In this document: piece after piece, positions 19,154-28,736 of the stretch
Position numbering within the stretch: the first letter of the stretch is position 1
Layout: every line of letters begins with the position of its first letter
Source: an uncultured Paracoccaceae bacterium
GTDB lineage: Bacteria > Pseudomonadota > Alphaproteobacteria > Rhodobacterales > Rhodobacteraceae
Length of the DNA: 64,000 nucleotides
Direction: 5' to 3'
Assembly: GCA_947501355.1 (NCBI GenBank)
Contig: CANMVA010000001.1
Span: forward strand, 814,001-878,000
The notes under the pieces: generated by a model
Databases searched by the model: none
What the model was told of the DNA's origin: nothing
The model's input: only the letters and a program-made list of their open reading frames with translations
Made by a program: the position numbers and the translations under genes

Positions 19154-20640
19154 TGACCAAGACACTGGCCTCCCTGCTTCGCCACCGGCTCGACGATCTG
19201 CCAAGAGGCGTCGAATGTCCCACCTACGCGGTGGAGGACCTGACGCCGGGGATCGTCCATATCGGTGTCGGCAATTTTCACCGCGCCCATCAGGCCTGGT
19301 ATCTGCACCGTCTGATGCAGCACGGTGAGGCGCGCGACTGGGCGATCATCGGGGCCGGTGTTCGCCCTGACGATGCGGTGATGCGCGACCGGCTTCAAGC
19401 GCAAGGCTACTTGAATACGCTGATCGAACTGCGTCCCGATGGCAGCGATGCCGAGGTCACCGGCCCGATGATTGATTTCACGCCAGTGCAGGCGGACAAC
19501 GCCGCGCTGATTGCGCAAATGGCTGACCCGGCGATCCGGATTGTGTCTTTGACGGTGACCGAAGGGGGCTATTTCGTCGATCCTGCCACCGGGCGTTTTG
19601 AGGCAACCCATCCCGATATCGCCCATGACGTGGCCAACCCCAAGGCCCCGCGGACCGCGTTCGGGGCAATTGTCGCCGCTTTGGCGCGTCGTCGTGCGGC
19701 GGGGGCTGGGCCATTCACCGTCCAGAGTTGTGACAACCTGCAAGGCAACGGCAATGTGACCCGCGACACCGTGGTGTCGCTTGCACAGATGATGGACCCC
19801 GCGCTGGCCGATTGGATCGACGGGCAGTGCAGTTTTCCCAACTCGATGGTCGACTGCATCGTCCCCGCAACAGGCCCTGCCGAAATCGCAAAAGCCCGTG
19901 CGCTGGGCATCGAGGACGCAGCCCCCGTGACCCATGAAAACTACCGTCAATGGGTGATCGAGGATGCATTCTGCGCAGGCCGCCCGGAATGGGAGAAGGT
20001 CGGAGCGATCCTCACCAACCGGGTTCATGATTATGAGGCGATGAAGATCCGGATCCTGAATGCAGGGCATCAGGTGTTGGCCAATGCAGGGGAGCTGTTG
20101 TCGCTGGGCACAATTGCCGATTGCATGGCGCACGCTGGCCTTCTGGCGTTCTTCCGAAAGGTGCAGCAGGACGAGATCGTCCCCTATGTCAGCGCGGTTC
20201 CTGACATGTCCCCAACGGCCTATGCCCGCCTGATCGAAACCCGCTTCGCCAACCCTGCGATCCGCGACACGACGCGGCGCGTGGCGTTTGACGGGGCGTC
20301 CCGACATCCGGGATTTGTCCTGCCGATCGTGCGCGATGCGCTTGCAGCTGGCGGCCAGATCGAAGGGCTTGCGCTGGTCGAAGCGCTGTGGGCGCGGATG
20401 TGCGCAGGAACCCGCGAAAATGGTGGTGTGATTGCACCAAACGATCCAAGCTGGAACCGCCTTAACGGGGCGGCTCTGAGCGCCAAGGAGCGTCCGCGCG
20501 CGTGGCTGGAGCAGGAAATGCTCTACGGTGACCTGGCACAGTCCCAACCCTTCTGCAGTGCGTTTGACACGGCTTTATCCTTGATCTGGCGCGAAGGCAC
20601 CGAGGCCGCGCTGGCACGCTACATCAGGCACGCGGGATAG
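19153..20640 (+). CDS. mtlK: Mannitol 2-dehydrogenase
   Basis: A 495-residue long-chain polyol dehydrogenase that oxidises D-mannitol to D-fructose with NAD. The N-terminal Rossmann region has GIVHIGVGNFHRAHQAWYL. The catalytic lysine region is MKIRILNAGHQVLANAGEL, typical of the family. The start at 19153 gives a one-base TGATG overlap with smoS; the ATG at 19141 would add four residues and cannot be excluded. The gene converges on tctA with 36 bp between. Confidence 0.92.
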   Translation: MTKTLASLLRHRLDDLPRGVECPTYAVEDLTPGIVHIGVGNFHRAHQAWYLHRLMQHGEARDWAIIGAGVRPDDAVMRDRLQAQGYLNTLIELRPDGSDAEVTGPMIDFTPVQADNAALIAQMADPAIRIVSLTVTEGGYFVDPATGRFEATHPDIAHDVANPKAPRTAFGAIVAALARRRAAGAGPFTVQSCDNLQGNGNVTRDTVVSLAQMMDPALADWIDGQCSFPNSMVDCIVPATGPAEIAKARALGIEDAAPVTHENYRQWVIEDAFCAGRPEWEKVGAILTNRVHDYEAMKIRILNAGHQVLANAGELLSLGTIADCMAHAGLLAFFRKVQQDEIVPYVSAVPDMSPTAYARLIETRFANPAIRDTTRRVAFDGASRHPGFVLPIVRDALAAGGQIEGLALVEALWARMCAGTRENGGVIAPNDPSWNRLNGAALSAKERPRAWLEQEMLYGDLAQSQPFCSAFDTALSLIWREGTEAALARYIRHAG

Positions 20641-20676
20641 CGCACAGGCACCCGCGCGGCCTGGCACGAGCAGATG

Positions 20677-22188
20677 TCAGCCATTGCTCGTTGCCGTCTT
20701 CTGAGTGACCTCGCGGTGGCGCTTCCACTGCCCGTAAAACCCGTAGACCAGCGATGCGATACTGCCCACAAGTAGGATGGCCGTGATCGGACGGGCCGCA
20801 AACTCCCAGTAGTTATAATCCGCAATGACCAGACCTTGGCGCAGGCTGCGCTCGGCAATCGGTCCAAGGACAAGGCCGATCACGAAGGACGCGATGGGGT
20901 ACTTCAGCTTGCGCAGCAGAAATCCGAAAGCGCCCATGGCCAGCATCACGCCAACATCAACAATGTTGGAGTTCAGCGCATAAACGCCCGTCATGCACAG
21001 CACCACGATGGCCGGACCGACCAGAGCATAGGGCGCTTTGAGCACCAGCGCGAAGTAGCGCGCCATGCGGATGCCGAAGATCAGCATCAGGATGTTGGCG
21101 ATGAACATGCCGATGAAGACGGTGTAGACCAGTTGGGTATTCGTCTCCATCAAGAGCGGGCCGGGAATGATGCCGTGGATCGTCAGACCGCCAAGCATCA
21201 CAGCCGTCGTGGCAGAGCCGGGAATGCCCAGTGCCAGAAGCGGGATCATCGAGCCGCCAACGGCCGAGTTATTGGCCGATTCAGGCGCTGCGATGCCTTC
21301 CGCAACGCCGGTGCCGAAATCCTCCGGGCGCTTCGACCAGCGCACGGCCTCAGAATAGCTGATAAAGGCCGCTGTCGTGGCACCGACACCCGGCAATGCG
21401 CCGATGAACGAGCCAATCACGGACGAGCGCAGAAGGGTGATGCGGGTCGCCATAAACTCTTTCAGGCTGGGCAGTTTGGTCGACACATCGGTGATGACGT
21501 CCTTGGTCGAGACCCGTTCGCCTGCGCGCTGCAGCACCTCGGCCAAGGCAAATGTGCCGATGATGGCGGGTACGAAGCTGATCCCGGTGAGCAGCGACAG
21601 GTTGCCGAAGGTGAACCGTTCGGTTCCGGTGATCGGGTCAAGGCCAACCGTGGCAATACCAAGGCCCAGCAGGCCCGCGACCAGGCCTTTGAGGACCGAT
21701 CCGCCGCCAATGGCGGAGATCGCGGTGATCCCCAGAACGGCGAGGGCAAAATACTCCGGCGGGCCGAAATTAAGCGCAAATTGCGCCATCGGCGGGGCCA
21801 GCAGCATCAGCACGATGGTGCCGAAGATACCGCCAATGGCCGAGGAGGCGAGGGCTATGCCCAGAGCTTTGCCCGCCTGGCCTTTCTTGGCCATTGGATA
21901 ACCATCAAGTGCGGTGCAGGCTGCTTCCGGACTGCCGGGTGTGTTGAACAGGATGGCCGAGATGGAACCCCCGAAGGTCGAGCCTACATAGACCCCCGCC
22001 AGCAACAACAGACCGGCTGTGGGGTCAAAGACGAAGGTGAACGGGATCAGCAGGGCCACGCCCACGATCCCGGTCAGACCGGGGACCGAGCCGAAGGCGA
22101 TGCCCCAGATCACCGAAAAGATGATCAACAAGAAGGATGACGGGTTGCCGAACAGATAGGCCAGCGCGGATCCATAGGCTTCCAACAT
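20677..22188 (-). CDS. tctA: Tripartite tricarboxylate transporter, large membrane subunit
   Basis: A 503-residue TctA-family protein with about 11-12 hydrophobic segments and glycine-rich loops such as PGSPEAACTALDGYPMAKKG and ALGIPGSATTAVMLGG that are typical of the family. It forms the main channel of a secondary, binding-protein-dependent carboxylate transporter with TctB and TctC. It is last in a leftward aminotransferase-tctC-tctB-tctA operon, 21 bp behind tctB. Substrate unknown. Confidence 0.93.
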   Translation of the reverse strand: MLEAYGSALAYLFGNPSSFLLIIFSVIWGIAFGSVPGLTGIVGVALLIPFTFVFDPTAGLLLLAGVYVGSTFGGSISAILFNTPGSPEAACTALDGYPMAKKGQAGKALGIALASSAIGGIFGTIVLMLLAPPMAQFALNFGPPEYFALAVLGITAISAIGGGSVLKGLVAGLLGLGIATVGLDPITGTERFTFGNLSLLTGISFVPAIIGTFALAEVLQRAGERVSTKDVITDVSTKLPSLKEFMATRITLLRSSVIGSFIGALPGVGATTAAFISYSEAVRWSKRPEDFGTGVAEGIAAPESANNSAVGGSMIPLLALGIPGSATTAVMLGGLTIHGIIPGPLLMETNTQLVYTVFIGMFIANILMLIFGIRMARYFALVLKAPYALVGPAIVVLCMTGVYALNSNIVDVGVMLAMGAFGFLLRKLKYPIASFVIGLVLGPIAERSLRQGLVIADYNYWEFAARPITAILLVGSIASLVYGFYGQWKRHREVTQKTATSNG

Positions 22189-22209
22189 GATGTGGTCTCT
22201 TTCCTTGGG

Positions 22210-22719
22210 TCAGTAGAACAGGATGTTGAAGTCGTAAAAGACGCCAACGCCCCGGGGCAGCGGCAGCTCAAGCGCGCGCGTGAAAAACAAAACCAGTGCG
22301 ATGGTGAACGTGGCGGCGAACAGAAACCGCATGCCCATGTTGTGATAGGGGATGACAAAGCTCGCCAGCACCAGAAACCCGAAGGTGGCCAGAATGAAAC
22401 CAACGGTCTGGAAGGCCCAGAAATAGACCAGGATCAGCAGACCCATGGCCGCGATGCGCAACGCGGTGTAGCGGAACTCGTCCGACATCGCGAAAGCGCC
22501 CTGCATCGCCTCGCCGCTGCGGCGCAATTCGAGAAACGAGCGGATGACCAGTGTGCCGGTGATCAACGCCATCGTACCGAAGATGATCTTGGGCCAGTAA
22601 TCGGCATCGGCCTGTGCGAAGCGGCGGGATTCAGGAAAGCCGTCCGCGACAAACCACAAAAAGATCGACGCGCCGAAAAGGAGGGCGGCGAACCCCAGAT
22701 CAAGCAGGCGATGGGCCAT
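22210..22719 (-). CDS. tctB: Tripartite tricarboxylate transporter, small membrane subunit
   Basis: A 169-residue TctB-family protein with four hydrophobic helices, the usual size for the small membrane subunit. Sequence conservation in this family is low, so the call rests on the helix pattern and its place between tctC and tctA. Confidence 0.88.
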   Translation of the reverse strand: MAHRLLDLGFAALLFGASIFLWFVADGFPESRRFAQADADYWPKIIFGTMALITGTLVIRSFLELRRSGEAMQGAFAMSDEFRYTALRIAAMGLLILVYFWAFQTVGFILATFGFLVLASFVIPYHNMGMRFLFAATFTIALVLFFTRALELPLPRGVGVFYDFNILFY

Positions 22720-22756
22720 GACAGGTATCCTAGAAAGAGGTCATCAAAGATAGGGT

Positions 22757-22799
22757 CGCCGCGCGCAGACCTGGGGAGACAGGCCAAAGGCGCGCGGCG
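22757..22799 (-). promoter_or_regulatory. Intercistronic hairpin between tctC and tctB
   Basis: CGCCGCGCGC (22757-22766) pairs perfectly with GCGCGCGGCG (22790-22799). The 23-nt loop contains a second small stem (CCTG/CAGG, 22770-22783). It sits just after the binding-protein gene in transcript order, so it probably protects tctC mRNA and lowers downstream expression. Confidence 0.65.
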
Positions 22800-22812
22800 G
22801 TTTGAGCTTAGA

Positions 22813-23775
22813 TTACTCGGTCAGACCAAGTGCTGTCAGCACTTCGGTATACGTCGCGATCTCTTGCTCAATGAACTCGGCGAATTCATCTGGTCCAAGC
22901 AGCACCGAACGGAACTGCAGGGCAGCCTGTTCCTGAACTTCCTGATAGGCGTCAGACGCAACGGCCTGACTGACCAGATCGAACATCTTTGCCACATGCT
23001 CGGGATCGGCATCCGCGGGCATCGCGAAAGCACGCCAGCGGCCCAGCGTCACGTCATAGCCCAACTCTTTCGCCGTTGGCACGTCAGGCAGCACCGGCAG
23101 GCGCTCGTCCGAGAAGACGACCAGCGGGCGCATGTCACCGGATTCAATCAGGCCACGGGCCGGGCCGAATTCCTCGTGCATGGCGTCGACCTGGCCGCCA
23201 AGCGTGTTGGACACCATTTCGGACGAACCAAACGGCACGGTTGTGACCTCGGCCCCGGTTTCAATGTTCCAAAGACCCATCGCGGTGTCATCAAAGCCGG
23301 CAGCACCGGTGATGCCCACGGTCAGATCACCCGGATTTTCACGGGCATGAGCGATGAACTCTTCAATGGTCTGGAACGGACTGTCGGCGGGGACCACGAT
23401 CATGCCCTGGTCATACTGGACGCGGGCAAGCGGCTGGAATGTTGCCATATCCTGACGGCCCAGCACATGGGCGATGATCTGGTCGGGGCTGATGGCTTTC
23501 ATCGTATAGCCGTCGCTGCGGCGCTGCTGGAAATTGGCATAAGCCGGCATGCCGCCACCGCCCTGAATAGAGATCGGGACCATGGATTGGCCAGCGATCT
23601 CCTCGAACGGCTGTGCGACGGCGCGCACAAACCGGTCGGTGCCGCCACCGGGCCCGTAGGCGTGGATCACCTCGACCGTGCGCGAGGGGTAGTCCTCGGC
23701 CAGGGCCGCGGGCGCGGATAGCAGGGTGGCGGCCGCAAGGGCTGCCGCGGTCGGGATTGTTTTCAATGACAACAT
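22813..23775 (-). CDS. tctC: Tripartite tricarboxylate transporter substrate-binding protein
   Basis: A 320-residue Bug/TctC-family periplasmic receptor. The signal peptide (about 1-26) ends AALAEDYPS, and the mature start PSRTVEVIHAYGPGGGTDRFVR is the family's ligand-loop region. The ATG at 23775 is preceded by GGAGGAGAG. The ligand is probably a small carboxylate. The gene lies 87 bp behind the aminotransferase gene. Confidence 0.92.
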   Translation of the reverse strand: MLSLKTIPTAAALAAATLLSAPAALAEDYPSRTVEVIHAYGPGGGTDRFVRAVAQPFEEIAGQSMVPISIQGGGGMPAYANFQQRRSDGYTMKAISPDQIIAHVLGRQDMATFQPLARVQYDQGMIVVPADSPFQTIEEFIAHARENPGDLTVGITGAAGFDDTAMGLWNIETGAEVTTVPFGSSEMVSNTLGGQVDAMHEEFGPARGLIESGDMRPLVVFSDERLPVLPDVPTAKELGYDVTLGRWRAFAMPADADPEHVAKMFDLVSQAVASDAYQEVQEQAALQFRSVLLGPDEFAEFIEQEIATYTEVLTALGLTE

Positions 23776-23862
23776 GTTCTCTCCTCCAAGAAATCTGTCG
23801 ATGTTGTGCGGCTTTCTTGTGTGAAGCGCCCCTGGCCACACGTTGCAGGGCGCCCTTAGGCG

Positions 23863-25059
23863 TCACTCGGCAGCAAGCGAGTGCGTATATCCCTCCTTGA
23901 GAACCTCCATCGCGGCGGCAGTGCCGCCCGTCTCGTGAGGCACTCCGGCCTTGGACAGACCCATCTCAATCCCTGACAACGTGCCCATCAGCATCGCGTC
24001 GTTGAAATCGCCCAGATGACCGATGCGGAAGACGCGGTCGGCGACTTTCGACAAGCCGTTGCCCAGTGAGATATCGAAATTCTCCAGTACAGTCGCGCGG
24101 AACCCGTCTGCGCTGTGACCTTCGGGCATCAGCACTGCGGTTAGCACGCCGCTTTCCTGCCCCTGCTGTGCGCAGAGCACCTCAAGACCCCAGGCGCGAA
24201 CGGCGGCACGAGTTGCGGCCCCGTGGCGGGCATGGCGCGCAAAGACATTGTCCAGCCCCTCTTCATGCAGCATCGCGATGGCCTCGTTCAGACCATAAAG
24301 CATGTTTGTGGCCGGGGTGTAGGGGAAGTAACCGGTCTCGTTCGGGCCGGTCATGTCCTGCCAGTCCCAATAGGACCGACGCATCCCGCCCGTCCGCGAC
24401 ACCTCCATTGCGCGCGCGCTGACACAGTTGAACGAAATGCCGGGCGGCAGCATCAGACCCTTTTGAGAGCCGGAAACGCAGACATCCACGCCCCATTCAT
24501 CGAAGCGGAAGTCAACGGAGGCCAAGCCCGAAATGCTATCGACCATCAAAAGTGCGGGATGCCCGGTCGCGTCGATGGCGCTGCGCACATCGGCGATGGG
24601 AGAGACAGATCCGGTTGAGGTCTCGTTATGCACGACGCAGACCGCTTTGATCTCGTGGTTCGTGTCTTCGCGCAGACGCTTGGCGATGGCGTCTGGGTCA
24701 GCCCCGCCGCGCCAGTCGCCTTCGATGAACTCAGGATTCAGACCCAGACGCTTGGCCATTTTCATCCATAACATCGAGAAATGGCCGGTCTCATACATCA
24801 ACACCGTGTCGCCTTCCGACAAGGTATTGATCAACGCGGCTTCCCAGGCGCCAGTGCCGGATGCGGGGAAAATAATGACCTGGCCCACTTCGGTTTTGAA
24901 GATCGTCTTCATGCCATCCAGTGCCGTTTGACCAACAGCCGCGAAATCGGGGCCGCGATGGTCAATGGTCTGACCGCTGATAGCCCGCAGAATACGGTCG
25001 GGAACAGCGCTTGGCCCCGGAATTTGCAGAAAATGCCGACCGGCACGTCTCGATGTCAT
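23863..25059 (-). CDS. Class V aminotransferase (alanine/serine-glyoxylate type)
   Basis: A 398-residue PLP aminotransferase of the AGAT/SPT family, which also includes serine-glyoxylate and aspartate-glyoxylate (BhcA-like) enzymes. The PLP lysine is Lys200 in VSGSQKGLMLPPG. The aspartate that holds the pyridine nitrogen is in LLMVDSISGLAS, and the N terminus IPGPSAVPDRIL is typical. It heads the operon with a carboxylate transporter and diverges from a 2-hydroxyacid dehydrogenase. It could therefore aminate the 2-oxoacid that enzyme produces, or use glyoxylate as acceptor. No bhcB, bhcC or bhcD partners are adjacent. Confidence 0.85.
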   Translation of the reverse strand: MTSRRAGRHFLQIPGPSAVPDRILRAISGQTIDHRGPDFAAVGQTALDGMKTIFKTEVGQVIIFPASGTGAWEAALINTLSEGDTVLMYETGHFSMLWMKMAKRLGLNPEFIEGDWRGGADPDAIAKRLREDTNHEIKAVCVVHNETSTGSVSPIADVRSAIDATGHPALLMVDSISGLASVDFRFDEWGVDVCVSGSQKGLMLPPGISFNCVSARAMEVSRTGGMRRSYWDWQDMTGPNETGYFPYTPATNMLYGLNEAIAMLHEEGLDNVFARHARHGAATRAAVRAWGLEVLCAQQGQESGVLTAVLMPEGHSADGFRATVLENFDISLGNGLSKVADRVFRIGHLGDFNDAMLMGTLSGIEMGLSKAGVPHETGGTAAAMEVLKEGYTHSLAAE

Positions 25060-25114
25060 TTAGTTTCCTCCACATTGAACTTGCACCCGTCTCGGTGCAT
25101 CATATTGCCTAATA

Positions 25115-25131
25115 CATAATTTTGAATTATG
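25115..25131. promoter_or_regulatory. AT-rich palindrome in the divergent promoter region
   Basis: CATAATT-TTG-AATTATG is a perfect 7-bp inverted repeat in the 127-bp gap between the divergent aminotransferase and FAD-dehydrogenase genes. Nearby, TGCACC (25082-25087) and GGTGCA (25094-25099) form a second inverted repeat in the aminotransferase leader. The AT-rich one is the best candidate operator for the GntR regulator encoded downstream. Confidence 0.5.
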
Positions 25132-25186
25132 AATACAATTTGAAAAGACGTTGTGTCAAGCCGCGCTGAAACAGGAGGAGAAGTTG

Positions 25187-28078
25187 ATGCCATTGGACGG
25201 GTTAAAGGGCCGATTTTCAGGGGAAATTCTGGATGACGCGTTCTCGCGCGGTCGCTACGCCACCGATGCGTCTATCTATCAGATGATGCCTGCAGCCGTG
25301 GCGATTCCCCGGTCCAAAGAGGATATCTCTGCCGCGTTGGATGTCGCGCGCACCGCCGGTATACCGGTCACCGGGCGCGGTGGTGGCACGTCGCAATGTG
25401 GGCAGACCGTGAATTCGGGGCTAATCCTCGACAACTCGAAACATTTCAACGGCATTCTTGAAATCGACGTGGAAAACCGCCGGGCCGTTGTGCAGCCCGG
25501 TGTCGTGCTGGACGAGTTGAACCGCGCACTGAAACCCCATGGGCTGTGGTATCCGGTGGATGTCTCGACCGCCTCGCGCGCGACCATTGGCGGGATGGCT
25601 GCGAACAACTCCTGCGGCGGGCGGTCCTTGCGCTACGGCACCATGCGCTCGAATGTGATGTCCATCGAGGCGATCCTTGCCGACGGCACCGAGGCCCATT
25701 TTGGCCCAGTGCAGGCGGGCGCGCTGGCCAATCATCCCGCGCAAGAGATCGCCACGCAGATGCTGCGCCTGGGCGAGGCGCATGGCGATCTGATCGACGC
25801 GCGCTTTCCCAAGCTCAATCGCCGGGTCGGCGGCTATAATATCGACGCGCTTGTGCCCAACGGCGACGCGGTGAACCTGTCGCATCTGCTGGTCGGCTCC
25901 GAAGGGACGCTGGCCTATTTCACCGCGATTGAGCTGAAGCTCTGGCCGTTGGTCGGCGAGCGTGTTCTGGCGGTCTGCCATTTCCCCAGCTTCTATCAGG
26001 CGATGGATGCGACCCAGCATCTCGTGGCGCTTGATCCGCTCTCGGTCGAGTTGGTGGACAACACAATGATCGGTCTCTCGCGACAGATCCCGCTCTTCCG
26101 CCGCACCATCGAGGAGTTTGTCGAAGGTGACCCCGCCGCGCTGTTGCTGGTGGAGTTTGACGAAGGTTCCGCCCCGGCCAATGCCGCCAAGTTGCGCGAG
26201 ATTGACGAGCGGATGGGCGATCTGGGATTTTCGTGGACCGGCGAGGGCCGCAATTGGGGCGGGGTCAAGCCGATCACCGATCAACGCCTGCAAGGACAGA
26301 TCGCAGAGGTTCGCAAATCCGGGCTCAACATCATGATGTCGATGAAGCAAGAGGGCAAACCTGTCTCTTTCGTCGAGGATTGCGCGGTGGAGCTGCCCGA
26401 TCTGGCCGACTACACCGCCCGCCTGACGGAGGTGTTCGAGAAACACGGCACACAAGGCACGTGGTATGCCCATGCGTCGGTCGGGTGCCTGCATGTGCGC
26501 CCGGTTCTGAACCTCAAGCAGGACGGCGACGTCAAGAAGATGCGCGCCATCGCCGAAGAGGCTTTTGCTCTGGTCGCTGAGTATAAAGGCTCGCATTCCG
26601 GCGAACATGGCGACGGTATCGTGCGCTCGGAATTTCACGAACGGATGTATGGCAGCGAGATCACTGATCTCTTCCGCGATGTGAAGCAGCAGTTCGACCC
26701 CGACGGCCTTCTGAACCCCGGCAAGATCGTTGATCCGCCGAAGATGGATGACCGTAGCCTCTTTCGCTTTGATGCCGATTACAAAGTCGCGCCGCTCAAG
26801 ACCGCCTTTGACTGGTCGGCCTGGCCCGGCGCAGGCGGCGGTTTTCAGGGCGCGGTCGAGATGTGCAACAACAATGGGGCTTGCCGTAAGCTGGAGGGCG
26901 GCGCGATGTGTCCGTCCTACCGGGTGACCCGCAACGAACGCGATGTCACGCGTGGGCGGGCCAACAGCCTGCGTCTGGCGATTTCGGGGCAGTTGGGCCC
27001 GGGCGCCCTGACCTCGGATGCGATGGCCGAGACGATGAAACTGTGTGTCTCCTGCAAGGCGTGCAAGCGCGAATGCCCCACCGGTGTCGATATGGCGAAA
27101 ATGAAGACCGAAGTGCAGGCCGCGCGTCTGGCTAAGCACGGGCTGAGCCTGCATGACCGCCTTGTCGGGTACATGCCGCGCTACGCGCCTCTTGCGGCGA
27201 AGGCCCCCTGGCTGATGAACCTGCGCAACCGGATCCCCGGTGTCGCCAAGCTGACCGAGGGGCTGACCGGCTTTGCGGCGTCCCGCGATCTGCCGGAATG
27301 GTCGGCCAACCCGTTCCGCGATGCCGAAGCCACGGATCCCGATCCCGACGTGATCCTGTTTGCCGACGCGTTCAATCGCTACTTCGAGCCTGAAAATCTG
27401 CGCGCCGCGTTACGGGTGCTGCGTGCAGGCGGGCTCAAAGTGCAGGTCGCGACCCCCGCCGATGGAAAGCGCCCCTTGGATTGCGGGCGCACATTGCTCT
27501 CGGTGGGCCTGATTGACGAGGCGCGCGCCGAGGCGGAGCGCCTTGTGGCATCGTTGGAGCCTCATATGGATGCAGGCGTTCCCGTGGTCGGGCTGGAGCC
27601 GTCCTCCCTGCTGACGATGCGCGACGAGATCCCGGTCTTGTTGCCCGGTGACCGCGCGGATGCGTTGGCGCAGAACGCCATGCTTCTGGAGGAGTTCCTG
27701 ATCAGGCATCAGATCGAGCTGCCCTTGAAACCGATTGGACAGAAAATCCTACTCCACGGCCATTGCCACCAGAAAGCGCATCAGGTGATGCCGGACGTTC
27801 AGGCAGCCCTTGCGCTGATCCCGGAAGCGCAGATCGACGTGGTCGAGACAAGCTGCTGCGGCATGGCCGGGGCTTTCGGCTATGGCCGCGATACGGTAGA
27901 TGTGTCGATCAAGATGGCCGAGGCCAATTTGCTGCCGGCGATCCGCACTGCAGATCATGATACGCTGATTGTGGCTGACGGAACGTCCTGCCGTCACCAG
28001 ATTGCCGATGGCACGGATCGCAGCGCGGTCCATGTGGCGCGTGTATTTGAAATGGCCCTGACAAAGGGAGGCCAATAA
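25187..28078 (+). CDS. FAD-binding and Fe-S 2-hydroxyacid dehydrogenase (GlcD/GlcF-type fusion)
   Basis: A 963-residue fusion. Residues about 25-520 are an FAD-linked oxidase (VAO/PCMH type; TGRGGGTSQCGQTV, PVDVSTASRATIGGMAANNSCGG, then GEHGDGIVRSEF). A ferredoxin-like segment with MCNNNGACRKLEGGAMCPSY and LCVSCKACKRECPTGVDM follows. The C-terminal CCG domain has HGHCHQKAH and SCCGMAGAFGYG. Such proteins oxidise D-lactate, glycolate, sulfolactate or related 2-hydroxyacids and pass electrons to the quinone pool. The start at 25187 has AGGAGGAG ahead; an upstream in-frame ATG at 25151 lacks a site. Confidence 0.9.
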   Translation: MPLDGLKGRFSGEILDDAFSRGRYATDASIYQMMPAAVAIPRSKEDISAALDVARTAGIPVTGRGGGTSQCGQTVNSGLILDNSKHFNGILEIDVENRRAVVQPGVVLDELNRALKPHGLWYPVDVSTASRATIGGMAANNSCGGRSLRYGTMRSNVMSIEAILADGTEAHFGPVQAGALANHPAQEIATQMLRLGEAHGDLIDARFPKLNRRVGGYNIDALVPNGDAVNLSHLLVGSEGTLAYFTAIELKLWPLVGERVLAVCHFPSFYQAMDATQHLVALDPLSVELVDNTMIGLSRQIPLFRRTIEEFVEGDPAALLLVEFDEGSAPANAAKLREIDERMGDLGFSWTGEGRNWGGVKPITDQRLQGQIAEVRKSGLNIMMSMKQEGKPVSFVEDCAVELPDLADYTARLTEVFEKHGTQGTWYAHASVGCLHVRPVLNLKQDGDVKKMRAIAEEAFALVAEYKGSHSGEHGDGIVRSEFHERMYGSEITDLFRDVKQQFDPDGLLNPGKIVDPPKMDDRSLFRFDADYKVAPLKTAFDWSAWPGAGGGFQGAVEMCNNNGACRKLEGGAMCPSYRVTRNERDVTRGRANSLRLAISGQLGPGALTSDAMAETMKLCVSCKACKRECPTGVDMAKMKTEVQAARLAKHGLSLHDRLVGYMPRYAPLAAKAPWLMNLRNRIPGVAKLTEGLTGFAASRDLPEWSANPFRDAEATDPDPDVILFADAFNRYFEPENLRAALRVLRAGGLKVQVATPADGKRPLDCGRTLLSVGLIDEARAEAERLVASLEPHMDAGVPVVGLEPSSLLTMRDEIPVLLPGDRADALAQNAMLLEEFLIRHQIELPLKPIGQKILLHGHCHQKAHQVMPDVQAALALIPEAQIDVVETSCCGMAGAFGYGRDTVDVSIKMAEANLLPAIRTADHDTLIVADGTSCRHQIADGTDRSAVHVARVFEMALTKGGQ

Positions 28079-28079
28079 A

Positions 28080-28736
28080 ATGAACCTGTCGACCCCGCTG
28101 ACCCGCCCGTCGCTGCACGAAGAACTTGTGACCCGCTTGCGGCAGGCCATCGTGGAAGGCTCGCTGGAGCCGGGCGCGAAAGTGCCCGAACGCGAGCTTT
28201 GCGAAAATCTTGGTGTGTCGCGGACCCCCTTGCGAGAGGCGCTCAAGGTCCTTGCCAATGAGGGCCTCGTTATTCTGCAATCGAACCGCGGCGCGCGGAT
28301 TTCCAAGGTCACGATGGAGGAGCTTGAGCATGCCTTCCCGGTGATCGCTGTGCTGGAAGGCCTTGCTGGAGAGCTGGCATGCGATCTGGCAAGCGACACG
28401 GAAATCGCGCAGATCGTCGCCCGGCACAACGACATGTTCCGGCACTATGAGGCAGGCGACAGGCCTGCCTATTTTCAGGCCAATCACGATATTCATGCCG
28501 CTTTGATGGCCGCCGCGCGCAACGATGTGCTGGCGCAACATTACGCAATGCTGTCCTCACGGGTCGAACGGGCGCGGCTTTTGGCCAATGTGTCGGACAG
28601 TCGCTGGGCCGAAGCGGTCGAAGAGCATCGCGGGATTGTCAAAGCAATCGAAGCGCGTGACGGCGCGCTTTTGAGCGCCTTGCTGAGGACACATCTGAAC
28701 AACAAGCTCGCCGCCCTGAAGAAGGCGTTGTCATGA
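28080..28736 (+). CDS. GntR family regulator (FCD/FadR subfamily)
   Basis: A 218-residue regulator with an N-terminal winged helix (about 10-78, PERELCENLGVSRTPLREAL) and an all-helical FCD ligand domain. The FCD domain has a metal-binding pattern including NHDIHAALM and the later EEHRGIVKAIEARD. FCD GntR proteins usually sense the carboxylate their operon degrades. It is one base behind the dehydrogenase stop, with AAGGGAGG as binding site, and overlaps the next gene by 4 bp. Confidence 0.9.
   Translation: MNLSTPLTRPSLHEELVTRLRQAIVEGSLEPGAKVPERELCENLGVSRTPLREALKVLANEGLVILQSNRGARISKVTMEELEHAFPVIAVLEGLAGELACDLASDTEIAQIVARHNDMFRHYEAGDRPAYFQANHDIHAALMAAARNDVLAQHYAMLSSRVERARLLANVSDSRWAEAVEEHRGIVKAIEARDGALLSALLRTHLNNKLAALKKALS

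Noticed and set aside
19120-20547. Minus-strand frame of 475 codons opposite mtlK
   Set aside because: It is a shadow of mtlK; no domain and no plausible ribosome binding site.
25421-27154. Long minus-strand open frame (577 codons) inside the FAD/Fe-S dehydrogenase gene
   Set aside because: It is antisense to a clearly conserved protein, has no recognisable domain, and is rich in His/Arg/Gln as expected from the complement of high-GC coding DNA.
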